From positions 133,018,501-133,082,500 of the forward strand of contig CM075651.1 in NCBI GenBank assembly GCA_037953625.1: a stretch of DNA of 64,000 nt. Direction: 5' to 3'. A model generated the notes under the pieces. The model searched no databases. It saw only the letters and a program-made list of their open reading frames with translations, and was not told the origin of the DNA. This stretch comes from Crotalaria pallida. Lineage: Eukaryota > Streptophyta > Magnoliopsida > Fabales > Fabaceae. The translations under genes and the position numbers were made by a program. Below are positions 1-11,083 of this stretch, piece by piece; position 1 is the stretch's first letter, and every line of letters begins with the position of its first letter.

Positions 1-642
1 TTATTTCATATTAATTATCAAATGACAAATAAGAAAAAAAAAAACAAAGAAACAATCCCATGCCAACTCATTGCTTGATGATAGATTATAAATTAAGTTT
101 GTAATTGAATAATGATTTCACTTTTGACAATAATTAAAGAACAATGATTGAGAGACAAACATAAAGAGACATACTCATAAGTCTGCACATTAGGATCTTG
201 ACATTTGTTATTTAATTTCTTTTATTTAATTTTTTTTTAACTTGAATATAACAAGTGTCATAATCTTATGTTTTAGTTTGTAGGCTTGTTATATTTTTCA
301 TAATTAAATAGCAGTAGTCCATAACCTTTAAGGCACGGTGGTTCAAACCAAAAAAAAAAAACATAATTAATAGCCATTATTCCTAGAAATTATTAAGTGG
401 TCCGGGACTTCATGATCCAGGACAATCACCACTATTTATTTTTTATTTTTTAAATTTTTTAACATGTTAAACGGTTGAGATGAGTCCGGATCATCATGGT
501 CCAAGACCAACTAATAATTTTTCCATTATTCCCTCGTTCGTTTTCATTTCCCCCAAAATACATATACTCTTTTGTTTTACAGGTATTTTTGTCTTTCCCT
601 TTTTGGATCTGATTCATGAATTTCTGTGTGTTGTTATATTAA
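1..642 (+). repeat. Left half of a duplicated methyltransferase-gene promoter (copy A)
   Basis: This stretch matches 24820-25320 almost base for base, apart from small indels and one 139-bp insertion (384-522). At 24820-25320 the same sequence lies directly upstream of the leader of the QUL-type methyltransferase gene. Here the match stops at 642 and resumes at 8516, where a Helitron ends. The duplication may begin left of the window. No coding sequence is seen. Confidence 0.85.
384..522. mobile_element. 139-bp MITE with 10-bp target duplication
   Basis: The 10-bp direct repeat CCATTATTCC stands at 374-383 and 523-532. The paralogous copy near 25195 has this sequence once and lacks the segment, so an insertion is directly supported. 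The ends are roughly inverted (AGTGGTCCGGGAC near the left, GGTCCAAGACC near the right). A 9-10-bp duplication suggests a Mutator-type origin; this is an inference. Confidence 0.7.
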
Positions 643-959
643 CTAGCTCTCACTCCATGCATTGCACGGGTTATTGATAATTTAATTTTTTATATTATTA
701 AATATTTTAAAGTAAAGATTGTTTTTATTTTAAAGTAAATATTATTATTACACAAAAACAAAATAAAAATTATACAAAAAGGCATAGACTTAAATCAAAC
801 ACTACACTTAAAAAAAATAATTTAAATGAGTTTGTTGAGAAATATTGTACTTTTTTGTATAAATAAAAAGTAACACTTTTTATCTAATATCTTCCTTATT
901 TATTTAATAGATAAATTAACATTTTTATATGATTATCAACGTTATTTTAAAGAATCAAA

Positions 960-1560
960 AGTAAATCTTATTTAAATATTTTCATTTTTTTGTTTGGTGG
1001 TATTATAAGTAAATTTAAGGATAAATTAGAATATTCCGTATTTCATAGGACATGAAGACGACATTGAACTTGTTGTTCTTGACTATCTTGATTAATTAAC
1101 ACATTGCATTTTATAAGGAATATAATGACTGCTCTTTTTTTTAATATTTAATATTATATTTGTTTATATATGTATAGATAAGTATTAAATTAATGTATTT
1201 CTCAGTGGTGTAAGGGGCTGCACTTGGTAGGGCGAACCACGGTTCGATCCCCCGCAACAACGTTAGGAGAGAAATAAAACCTTAACCCCAGGACCCCCTC
1301 GAACTAGATTAGTCGGCCCAGTGGGCCGGATACCAGGGTGCAAACCAAAAAAAAATAATGTATTTCTTATTTAGTTGATCGATGAAGTAACACTTTTTAT
1401 ATATCATTATTACGTTTATCATGATATTATGATTAATTGGAGTGGAATCAAAATTAAACTTTTTTTTAATATTTTTTTGTTTGATGGTATTATGAGTATA
1501 TTTAAGAATAAATCAAAATATTTCCTATTTCATGGGACATGATAATTTAGTATTTTTTAA
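960..1560. repeat. Imperfect internal duplication, about 500 bp apart
   Basis: The stretch around 970-1065 (TTTGTTTGGTGGTATTATAA, then GATAAATTAGAATATTCC) recurs in diverged form around 1478-1545. A shared AAGTAACACTTTTTAT block occurs near 868 and again near 1385. This looks like an old tandem duplication inside the Helitron, later separated by the SINE at 1203. Confidence 0.5.
1203..1355 (+). mobile_element. tRNA-derived SINE, family 1
   Basis: A perfect 12-bp target duplication TAATGTATTTCT flanks it (1191-1202 and 1356-1367). It has a pol III A-box-like TGGTGTAAGGG and a B box GGTTCGATCCC, and it ends in an A-rich tail. The same family occurs at 13633-13795. The tRNA-like head does not fold into a full tRNA. 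Confidence 0.85.
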
Positions 1561-2852
1561 TATAAATTATCATCTTTTTAATATGATTATCACATTTATT
1601 ATTATTATTATTATTATTATTCATATTTAAATATTTTGATATTTTTCATCGTTTATCTTATCTCAAATTAATCATAAGAGTTGATCATAAAAAATCTTTA
1701 CCCTAATTGTTCTAATCATCTTGAATTATTTTTTTTTTCAATTTTTGTAATGTACAACCTTTGTTTTAAATCTGTTACAGTTTTTTTGTAGAGATTATAA
1801 CAACAAAAGTATTTATCCATTGCAAACTTTTTACAAAATGATAATCATTATATTTAATCATATATCCATACTATTTGTAATGTTTGAAAAAATCTATACT
1901 TTATTAGTATTTAATTTATTTTACTTTTAAAAAATATTGGAATATTCTCAATTTCAATATTGCAATACTGATAAAATATTGTTTCGTTTAATAATTGTCT
2001 CGGGTAAAATTAAAAAATATAAAATAAGAAATAAATAATTAGGAACATAAAATACGAAATAATAAAATTAGAAAACTCTTGGAAGTAGAGAGATCTGAAG
2101 GTGAAACAAAGGTAAAGAATGAAGGTGGATCATGTTATATATAGTGATTTTTTTTTAAATATATATATATTTTTAGGATAATGATTACTTCTTTTTTCAA
2201 CAAACTACGGAAATGATTTCACATACAGATAATGCCCAAGTATCATCTCTTTGTGTTTATCGATCTTTTTGAGGATAATGATTTTTTAAAAAAAAAATGA
2301 GGATAATGATTCAACATATTCCACATATAGATATTTTATTTAATTTTAAATATTAATTTTGAACAGATAATTTATTTATTTTAAATTATAATTTTGATTA
2401 AAGATGATATTATCTACCTACAAATGCTCTAGTGCGAGTATTCTTTAAGCGAACAAACGTCGTGCTTCAAAAATTTCTCCGACAAACATGATGTCTCCGA
2501 AAGGGATGTTTTTATATAAGTATAGTATATAGTATATTACTTTGAATTTTTTTTTTTTTAAATGTAATTTCTTTGAATTATTTGGTATAAACAATGTTAT
2601 TATTTTGTAAATTAACAGAACTTAATATTTTTTTTTTTATAAAAATGGTGAGAAAAAAAGTAAACGTTGACGTTGTTATTAGGAAAATATTATTTTTTAT
2701 GAAAAATATTATTTTTTATGAAATGAATTTTCGTAATTTTTACGAAGTAGTTTTGAGCTTGTTAATTTTTCTCTCTCTTACCATATTTTTGACTTTTCAA
2801 CCCATGATTTTCCGTTGTATTCTTTTCTTGCATTGGAGCAATGTATTTGGTA

Positions 2853-2882
2853 TTAGTACCATACCCGTGCAAATTGCACGGG
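2853..2882 (-). mobile_element. Second Helitron 3' terminus inside the large Helitron
   Basis: On the minus strand a perfect 8-bp stem hairpin (CCCGTGCA/TGCACGGG, 2864-2882) is followed ten bases later by CTAA (2856-2853) next to a T, the CTRR-T arrangement of a Helitron 3' end. Its matching 5' TC end, somewhere to the right, was not located. The captured gene pieces may belong to this nested element. Confidence 0.6.
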
Positions 2883-2889
2883 AATTAAT

Positions 2890-5800
2890 CACGGTTGGTA
2901 TTTATTAACATAAATTTAAATATTATTCTATTAGGTAAATTATGCCACAAATTTGTATTATATCAAAGTAATCTTACACGAAATCATTACTATATTAAAA
3001 ATATTACAATTATTGATAGCAACTTTTAAAGATAAATTAAATGAATCAAAAATTACACAGTAATTCGTTTTTTTAAAAAAAGTAAGCATGAGACCAGCAA
3101 CAACCTATAACCCCGACAAATGATATGTATAATTAGGATTATAAAATAACAAAACAATTTTATTCGATAATATAAATTGAATTATTATTAAATTATGTAA
3201 GAAATTAGCTGAAATTCTTTGATATGGACAAAAACTAGATGAAATAGTACTTATATGCTTGTTGAGGGAAGGTGAGTTGAAGAAAAAAATGAAGCTGATT
3301 TTTTTAGTTTATGCTCCATAAACTATTGGTGCTATGTGCTATCAAAACCGATTCGAATTGATATGATTTTATTTATGAAAGTGTTAATATACAATATTAA
3401 ATTTACTAAATTAAAAAAATGTATTGCGAATTGACAGGATTGTTAGAGCCCATCAAAATATTAAATTAGTAGTTAGTTTTCTAACTTCTTTTTTCTTTAT
3501 TCAATCTTATTACTTTAAATTTTTTAAGGATTTTCTTTTCCAAGGCTAAGAATAAGAAACTAAAAAAATACTTTTAAAAAAAAACTAAACATTTGATAAA
3601 AAATTTCCAATTAATAAATAAAAAAACGCACCAGAATAGACAATTACCAAAATAGTTGGATCATTTATGATACACTTATCATTTGTCATTTGCTCACAAA
3701 TAGAAAAATATAAAGCTGTGACACAGGAACATTCACAAACACACATGACTCACCCTTACTAATTTACATATCAATAAGATTAATATCTAGAGACAAAAAA
3801 TACAACTAATAAGATTAATATCTAGAGACACATGTAGCACACATAATCCTTCTCACCCTTTGATATGGTAGATCTGAAATTAGACCAAATGGATTGTTAT
3901 ACATAAAGGCTAAAGCTAATGACTTACTACTTTACTATGCAAACTATTAAATAATCATTTCCATCAACTCTTAAGTTCCTATTTAAGTCAATATTCAACT
4001 TGCTTTAAATAGAATAATATTAGTTGAGCAGCTGGATGCCTTAGCCTCCAAAAATCATCTACGTGATGCAAATCTCAACATTAACAATCAAACAAAATGT
4101 ATGTCACCAAATTACTATTATTAGGAAGATGAATTAAAAGGTAAAAATGGATAGGCTTAAATCTAACATGTAACGCTGTTGAAACTAACACACTTGATAA
4201 TGACCACAAATAAATAAATAGAAACAATCTTCAAGAGAAATATCCGAAAATAAGAAGTTTCATCCCTTGAGACTGCCAATCTTTCTCTTGCAAAGCCAGT
4301 GTGCCTGAAATGGCAATGCCCCATCTCTTCCCCAAGCTCATAATGAACCCAAAAAGTTTGCAAATCTAAATTGACGGCAACACAAAGGTTCTTCTCACTA
4401 TAAATCCAAATGTTATGCTCGTACTTACAGTAGTTTTGGCAAGGACTTAATAGTTAGATCAAGCAAACACATAAAAGAAATGTCTTTGGATATACAAACA
4501 CTTAAAATGTGAATTTGACATGATAGGTATATATTAAGACGTCAAAGTTATGCTCAAAAGAAGCCCTTGACTCGTCCATGACTTCTACATAACTGATTCC
4601 TTAATTGTAAAGAGACAAAACCATTAGCAATTTCCAACATATTGACACTTTAAAAGCAAAATAAGCTTTACCAAGTTTTCAGAAATCCAGTCCAGTGACC
4701 CCAGCCAGTAGGGGTAGTGAACATTAAGTCACTACTGAGCAATCCAGCTACTCTGTTAATTCTACATGCCTACAGATATTGAAGTTTGACATGCACATCA
4801 AAACCTAAAAAATGAGGATTAAACTGTAACGCAAATACCCCTCCTTTTTATAATAAATGAAAATGCACCACTGTGACCGAAGTCTTTAGTGCTACTAATA
4901 GAGTCAAACCTTGCATGCCCTGCCTCACAACCAAACCCAAAAAATTTGTTGCTATTGATGGAATCAAACCTTTGGAGATTCCCAGGATTGTAACCGAAAT
5001 CTTGATCAAAAGAAAATGAGTCAGGCTTATGTATTCAGAAATTCAAAGGAACTTTGATCTTTGAAATAGAATATCATCTGTAGTTATGCTAAGAAGAAAC
5101 ACATTCCATAAATAATGGGAAAAAGCTCTTTAATGTAAAATAATAATGAAATAATCGCCATAATAGTTCTTTCTCAACAACTGCATTTAAAAATAAGGAA
5201 AAGAAAACAACATTAAAATTTGAAAGCTTTGCATAGCATGTGTTACCGTAGTAGTGTTAAAGCACCACACTGAATCATTGTCCTTGGTCTTGCAGACAAA
5301 GCTTTTGCGGTTGGTGATACAGCCAGTGCTTGCTGTCGAAGAACTTGATTTTATGACTTCGAATTGAAAATTTTGTCCTCCAATCTATATCATAGAGAAC
5401 GGTTTTTAACAACTTATACTTAAATTAAGACAGATTTATATGGTTATTAATGGTGGGGGCATAGAAGAGTATCACAAAAAGAAATATTACACCTGAAGAA
5501 CAGATTCAAGAGAATGGTTGGGAACAGTTGAAAGACAAACTAAAATAGGAGTAATTATTGAATGGATTGTTGGGTTGGGGTATACAAATAGCAAATTACT
5601 AAGTTATATATGAAATTTGATACATATACAGCGTCATGACTCATCAGAATCTGAAATTCATTCATTCATCCTGACATAATAATGTATCTGTGAAAATAGT
5701 TCATCCATGCAAGAATTAATTAAGCGTCAAATATCTCTTCCAAGAAGTAGTCTTCATATGAGAAGGGATGCAATTATGCAAACATACAAGGTAAAAATTG

Positions 5801-5925
5801 CAACATCAGCTTCCCATAATAACAGTAATATATTATCAAATAATCAGATAAGGGTGGTTGCTGACAGTTTCATTCAAACACAAATTAGAGTTTTAGGCTG
5901 TTGAAATCAGAAAGTGAAATGAATA
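2890..5925. other. AT-rich Helitron interior, no gene recognised
   Basis: No open reading frame of convincing length or recognisable protein similarity was found on either strand. The minus-strand frame at 4163-4363 (66 codons) and the plus-strand frame at 5707-5904 are unlike any family I know. The base composition of 3.6-5.9 kb is more gene-like than the flanks, so it may hold intron or untranslated sequence of a captured locus. Confidence 0.4.
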
Positions 5926-5930
5926 GTTAC

Positions 5931-7259
5931 CCGACGTCTCAGCTTTCTCAATGTTCTCACCAACATATCAGGATCACGATGTATACCCATCCAGCAACCG
6001 TTTACAAAAATTTTAGTAGCTTGGGGAATAACCGCTGGAGAAATTTCCGACAAGCAGGGGAAATAAAACCAAATTTGAACACAGAAATCATACAGAAAGA
6101 GAAAGAATTTCACTACGGAGGAACACAATAAACACCTCAAAATTCTCTGTGCCCCATTCTTCCAAAAACTCCAGAATATGATATGCTGCTGAACCAACTG
6201 TTATGTAAACCATCAATGCCAGGTTCTTCACCAGTCCGCAGGCCTATATATAATAGCCCAATCACAACCATAAATGCCACAACAAAGACAAGTTCCTCGT
6301 ATATAAATACTTGGAATGCAAAATACTTACTTGTCCTTCAGGTGTTTCTGCATGACACATCATTCCCCACTGTGAATTATGCAGCTGTCTTGGTTTAGCC
6401 AATTTTCCTGAAATAAAATGGTAATGAATAAATAAAAATCTTGCAACCTATGCAAGCAGACAGAAATAACAAATAAGTAGAAGCATATTAACACTGCGTA
6501 GTTATTTTATTATTTTATGGTTAGTATTTAAGACCGCTTGCGATGGTCTTTGCTTTGATAGCAAATTGCAGGTTAACATCTTTCCCATTAGCAACACACT
6601 GCACGATTCATGCAATAGAATGATATCAGCAGTGCAAAATGAATATTGCAATAGATGTGCATTAAAGTTAGGACAAACCTTCTGTACATAACCCCTGACG
6701 TCTCTAGTTAGCTTTCTGAATAGCTGCATCACAAATTATAGTAACCAGGAATTAAGAGACAGGAAATTAAAAAGAAAAAATGAAGTTAGGAAGTAGGAAG
6801 TAACAATTGCTAGAGAAACAAACCATTCTAAATAGAGCGCCAAGTACAGGACCTGCCAAGTCCAGCCTCTTGTTTCCATAATGATCCTTATCATCTTCAG
6901 CCCTCCTCCCAAGTGCACATAGAAGTAGCCGGTGAATGATATATCTGTGGGATAATCATCAGCATAATAAATACTTACGAAGTCATCAAAATGAGAGCAT
7001 GATCAAACAAGGAACAAACTTACCCAAAATAATATGCTTTCTTTGTCTCACAATATTCTCCAACACCAACATGAGGAAGCATCTCCTTTTGAAGGATCTC
7101 CTTAGCATACCTGAAGATTATGACACAAGTGTAACCATTACTAAAATAAAGGGTGCACCAATCATGCTCAGGCTTTGTAGAAATACAACTCACTTAATTC
7201 TCTTTTCCTTGGTTACACCTACGGTTGCTCCTCTTTTCCCAATGTAGTCAAGTGCAACC
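5931..7259 (-). pseudogene. NRPB2: Captured fragment of RNA polymerase II second-largest subunit
   Basis: Minus-strand exons in the order of NRPB2, the catalytic-core beta-like subunit of nuclear RNA polymerase II. Seen from right to left: DYIGKRGATVGVTKEKRIK (about 7259-7193), YAKEILQKEMLPHVG (7111-7023), YIIHRLLLCALGRRAEDD with YGNKRLDLAGPVLG (6940-6823), LFRKLTRDVRGYVQK (6724-6678), NLQFAIKAKTIASGLKY (6603-6527), GKLAKPRQLHNSQWGMM (6406-6331), GLVKNLALMVYITVGSAAY (6242-6138) and VIPQATKIFVNGCW with RDPDMLVRTLRKLRRR (6052-5931). GT donors follow most exons, so it was captured as genomic DNA. The exon after GLKY is missing, as are both ends of the gene; the acceptor before the last exon looks degraded. 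It cannot encode a polymerase subunit. Similarity is judged from memory of the family. Confidence 0.85.
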
Positions 7260-7903
7260 TGCAATTGAGATAGATATAACATAATAAAAAATTAAAACCG
7301 GGCAACAGTGAGATAAGGGAAAAAGGAAGGTGAATGCAAAGAGGAGGAAGGAAAGGAGGGTAAGCATATATAGAGAGTAAAACAAAGGGACACACTTTTA
7401 TCAATAGAATGTCAAATGGATGGTCTCGAAGTTAATCTAATGGATTAAAAGAAGAAGAAAGATCAGGGGGATAGAAATTTGGAAACTGTGTGACATGGCT
7501 TGAAAATGAAACTCTTTATAAAGGATAAACAAATCAAAATAATCTATCACCAACCTCAACCATACTATAAAAATGTATTGAATTAGGCAATATAAATTCA
7601 TAAATCAAAATTGGGTCAAGCATTTTCCCAAACATATAGTAGGCAACTGACAAAAATGAAATTTCAACTCACCTGTGACACTTGAGCAAGAATAGGTATG
7701 GTTGGTTGTAGCTCCTCCTCCCTTCCAACCTTTCTTTCATATTACTCTCGACTCAACCGAATGTTGCATCTAACAATCAACGAAACCAAATTAAAAATAA
7801 AAATAATATACGGTCATACATATAAATGATCCAGGTTTAGTATAAATGAAATCAAGACAATCAACGAAATTGAGGAAAGATTTGAGTATGTGAGTCATCA
7901 GAA

Positions 7904-8036
7904 GTGGGCTCGGTGGTTATGTGGCTGTCATTAAAGCAGCTAAGCTTGGTCTCGAGTATACCTGCATAGAGAAGGGCGGCACCCTCGGCGGTACTTGCCT
8001 CAACGCTGATTGCATCCCTTCCAAGCTCTCGGTGTG
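7904..8036 (+). pseudogene. LPD: Captured exon piece of mitochondrial dihydrolipoyl dehydrogenase (E3)
   Basis: The plus-strand frame reads GGYVAVIKAAKLGLEYTCIE then GGTLGGTCLNADCIPSKLS and hits TGA. This is the N-terminal FAD-binding region of the E3 flavoprotein shared by pyruvate, 2-oxoglutarate and glycine decarboxylase complexes. It includes the redox-active disulfide motif, with both cysteines (C-x4-C) kept. The usual GGPGGY glycine loop reads GLGGY here. Only about 43 codons remain, opposite in strand to the neighbouring NRPB2 piece and to the Helitron. It is a non-functional fragment. Confidence 0.85.
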
Positions 8037-8413
8037 ATACACGTCGCGATTTGTGAGATGTCGTGGACCGGAGGTGGTGGAATGGAATAGGAGGGAGTGG
8101 CAGTGACGGAGAAAGAAAGGAGTGAGGTAGGAGCGGAAATAGGGGGCTGTGCGTGGAAAGGGGAAGATGAAGGTGAATGAGAGAGTTTAATGAAGAGGGA
8201 AGGCTTTAACAAAGAGGGAAGAAACAATTGGGGGAGGTTGGAACACAACCACACTCCTATCTGCAGACCTAGGCACCTAGCCTCGTAGGGTGCGGCTACT
8301 GGGAAAGCATATCTCTGCAAGTAAAAGAAAGACAACATTAGACGCACTGAAAAAGTATAACTTTGCAAAGTCAAACAGGTAAAGCAGACGGGAAGGGAAA
8401 GCAGACGGGAGTC

Positions 8414-8490
8414 CACGTTTGAGATGAACAGGAAACACAGCACTGTTACTCCACGCTGGAAATGAACAGTTTTCTCAGCACTGTTCGCTC
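8414..8490. repeat. Two 38-bp subterminal repeats near the Helitron 5' end
   Basis: Two diverged units start at 8414 and 8452. Each begins CACG, holds ATGAACAG and ends AGCACTGTT. They lie 25-100 bp inside the element's 5' terminus. Subterminal repeats are known from other Helitrons; any role here is inferred. Confidence 0.5.
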
Positions 8491-8515
8491 CCTCCGCAGT
8501 TGTATAAGGGATTGA

Positions 8516-8764
8516 TGGCAATTGCAAACGTAACTGCAACAAATAACAAATACAAATACAACAAACAACAAACAAAACTGTACCCTCTTCCTCCAATTGT
8601 TGTTGCTCTCTGAATATCACTCTCTTCTTAACCAACTCAACTTCTTCTTTGGTAGTATGTATCAATCAAAACCCTAATTATCCATTCCCTTTTCTCTTTT
8701 CTGTTTTTTTTTATCTGATCTATGTTAATTTCCATTTTAAAGTTTATGTTTTTTCTGAGTTTAG
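8516..8764 (+). repeat. Right half of the duplicated methyltransferase leader (copy A)
   Basis: This matches 25321-25565, the presumed transcribed leader and the start of its first intron, with only scattered differences. It ends within what would be the 5' UTR intron (shared CTGAGTTT), after which the sequences have nothing in common. No coding exon follows, so this copy is only a promoter-leader fragment. Confidence 0.85.
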
Positions 8765-9597
8765 TAATATTATTAGAAATTTTATTAAAAAAAAAGTAAT
8801 ATTATTACGAGCAAAAATGACAAATTGTATAGTTGATAGCATTTTTTCAAATAATGGCAGTTGATTCACTTCCCAATTAAATAATGTCATCGTTACATTA
8901 TATTAAAACAATATCAACCAATATTGTTTTAAAATTTATCCAATATTATCATTCTTAATTAAGATATATATATGATTTTTCCTTCCTAATTTTTAAAATT
9001 CTCATTTTTTTTAAAGCAATCAAATATTAATCTTTTTATCAAAACAAAAGTAATCTGAAAATTTGTTGTTAAAATATTAAAAAAAGAATGGAATATAAAA
9101 TGCCACTGGTAGGGCTTGAAATGCTAAACTCTCAAATATTATGATAGTTCTTAACCAAATGATCCATGCCATGTTTTTGACTACAAGGCTTTATGTTTTT
9201 ATTTGTATTAACATGTTTTGCAAAAAATAAAAAATTATGAAAATACTGTACACTTCTTCTTCTTCTTCATAACAAACAGCAAACCCTAAAACACTAGCAG
9301 CGGCGGCGGCACCACAACTCACTCCTTCTTCTTCTTTTTCGAAGCGACATCATCTTTAATTTTCACTCACTACCTCTTCATCCCACATTCGATCACCCTA
9401 ACCCACTCGACTCATCTTCATCACTACCGCAACAACTCAAAAATAACCACCACCACCACCACAAAGCTTTCATTGCATATCATCGCTGCCACTTGTTGTT
9501 TGTCACTTGCACCCACATTCGACCCACTCTCATACATTGTCGTCTGTCGCTTGCTCCGCCGTCTTCTCCGCCGCGCCCTCTCATTACTACTTTAGTA
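8765..9597. other. AT-rich spacer with a small palindrome and low-complexity tract
   Basis: No gene seen. An inverted repeat AAAACAATAT/ATATTGTTTT lies near 8905-8935. A CT- and CGG-rich low-complexity stretch (9250-9595) resembles an untranslated leader but leads to no open frame. Confidence 0.4.
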
Positions 9598-9902
9598 CTC
9601 CCTCTGTCCCTTAATATAGGACACCATTTTGCTAGATTTCTTGTCCATTTTTATAAGTCATTTTGGAATATCTAGGTAGCATCAAAGAGTTTATTCCAAA
9701 TACACGCCCCTCATAATTACATAGGGGTGATATGTTAATAATTATAACAGAGAGAGAAATTAATAGAGTTGTAAAGTTTTAAATAGGGGTAACTTTGAAA
9801 TGATAACATATTTTTATTTTTTGATAAATTTGAGAGTAATAATTATTTTTCTTAATATGTGTGAATTAGATAAAAGCGACTTATATTAAGGGACGGAGGG
9901 AG
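9598..9902. mobile_element. Stowaway-type (Tc1/mariner) MITE
   Basis: A 305-bp element with inverted ends CTCCCTCTGTCCCTTAATAT and its complement, flanked by TA dinucleotides (9596-9597 and 9903-9904). It is of the same family as 13959-14257 but in the opposite orientation. Confidence 0.85.
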
Positions 9903-10028
9903 TATTTTTTTAGTAACTAAAATATTTCAAATAAAGAGATTTAATAAATATATACAAAAGTACATCAGATCCTAAATCGCAATTTTTAAAAAGTTAACTT
10001 AAGCAGTTTTAGAGGGACCTATTTGTAA

Positions 10029-10584
10029 GTGGTGGTGGCAATTCGGGCGGGCGGGCGGGCATTGCCCCATCAAAAGCCCACTTTTTTGCGGGCATGCCCA
10101 CCCGCCCGTTATAATATTTTGGGCGTAAAATTCATGCCCTGTCCGCCCTAAATGCTGACAGGGCATGCCCATGGGCGGCCCATTTAAACAAAAAAAATAA
10201 AAAAAAATCATATATTTATTTTTTTGGAACTTAAAAAAAATATCATATATTCTATCTTCAAAATTCATAAAATGTAGACTAGGATTGCACAACATATAAA
10301 ATGTTCACACTCAAAATTCATAAAAACATAAAAATAAAGTTTGATACTCGACAAAAAATGTAGGGCGACTCCTAATTGTGTAGCTCCTAATTTTTATTTT
10401 TTAAAAAAAACTAAATAATGGACGGCCCGTGGGCGACCCGCCGCCCGCCCAATGATGCCCGACAAAATAAATGGGCATGGCGGGCTTGGCCCATTCGAAA
10501 AGTGGGCTAAAAAATGATACCCTGCCCAAAAAAATGTAGGGTGGGCGGGCGGGGCCCATGGACATCCGCCCTAATTGCCAGCAC
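10029..10584. mobile_element. hAT-like MITE with GC-rich inverted ends
   Basis: The terminal regions are imperfect inverted repeats: GGTGGCAATTCGGGCGGGCG on the left, and a right end whose complement reads TGCTGGCAATTAGGGCGG. Both ends are full of GGGC/GCCC runs, while the centre is AT-rich. The sequence CTATTTGTAA occurs at both borders, consistent with an 8-bp hAT target duplication. No transposase is present. Confidence 0.7.
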
Positions 10585-10589
10585 TATTT

Positions 10590-11083
10590 GTAAGGTAATG
10601 TGTCCCGATTTCTCTAGGTAATTGACAGATAATTTTTTTTTTTACTGTCTCATGTTTTACTTTTTACTATGTATTGTTACTGCATATTACCAAATTGAAA
10701 CTCATTAATCAGCATTATAGACACTCTCTGAAACAGATACCCAAACATAACTCAAATTTACATGTAAGGAAAACTCTAGGATGCTCAGAGCTGTTATCAT
10801 GGACCGGACATTTATTTTTTAATTTTTTAATTTTTTTTAATGCTGAGTTACTAGGATAGATTTATAGTGGGATTACATATAGAATCAAGAGATCTCACAT
10901 TCAAACTAAAGTTATGTTGTTGTAATGGACTAAAGGGTCGAGCAGGTGAGTCTACCTCATAGTCCTTTTAAGTTTTAAGCAACATTTATAAGAAGAGCTT
11001 ATTCAACTAGTAAACTTATTCAACTTGTTTTGCTGAAAATAAAACTTATATTTTTATGCCAATAATAGATCTCAAGTATAAGA
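10590..11083. other. Intergenic, downstream of the globin gene
   Basis: No gene is seen in this AT-rich stretch. It contains the 3' flank of the minus-strand globin gene. Confidence 0.5.

Larger units (their letters stand above)
643..8515 (-). mobile_element. 7.9-kb non-autonomous Helitron carrying captured gene pieces
   Basis: On the minus strand the element starts with TC (8515-8514) and ends with CTAG (646-643). A GC-rich imperfect hairpin (655-670) lies just inside the 3' end. It sits between A642 and T8516, the A^T target typical of Helitrons. The paralogous sequence at 25320/25321 reads straight across the same A|T junction, which is the empty site. Inside are a SINE, a second Helitron-type terminus at 2853, NRPB2 exons in the sense of the element and an antisense piece of dihydrolipoyl dehydrogenase. 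No Rep/helicase ORF is visible, so it would depend on an autonomous partner. Confidence 0.85.

Noticed and set aside
1203..1290. Possible tRNA gene (A and B boxes)
   Set aside because: No cloverleaf or acceptor stem; target duplications and A-tail identify a SINE. The same holds for 13633, 22446 and 23477.
7860..8036. Functional small dehydrogenase gene
   Set aside because: Only one exon-sized piece with a stop and no start; it is captured cargo.
8000..8665. 221-codon minus-strand open frame
   Set aside because: It runs through the Helitron end, the A|T junction and the duplicated leader, with no family similarity; it is a chance frame.
10029..10584. GC-rich islands that look like CpG-island promoters
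   Set aside because: They are mirrored inverted ends of a MITE with no gene next to them.
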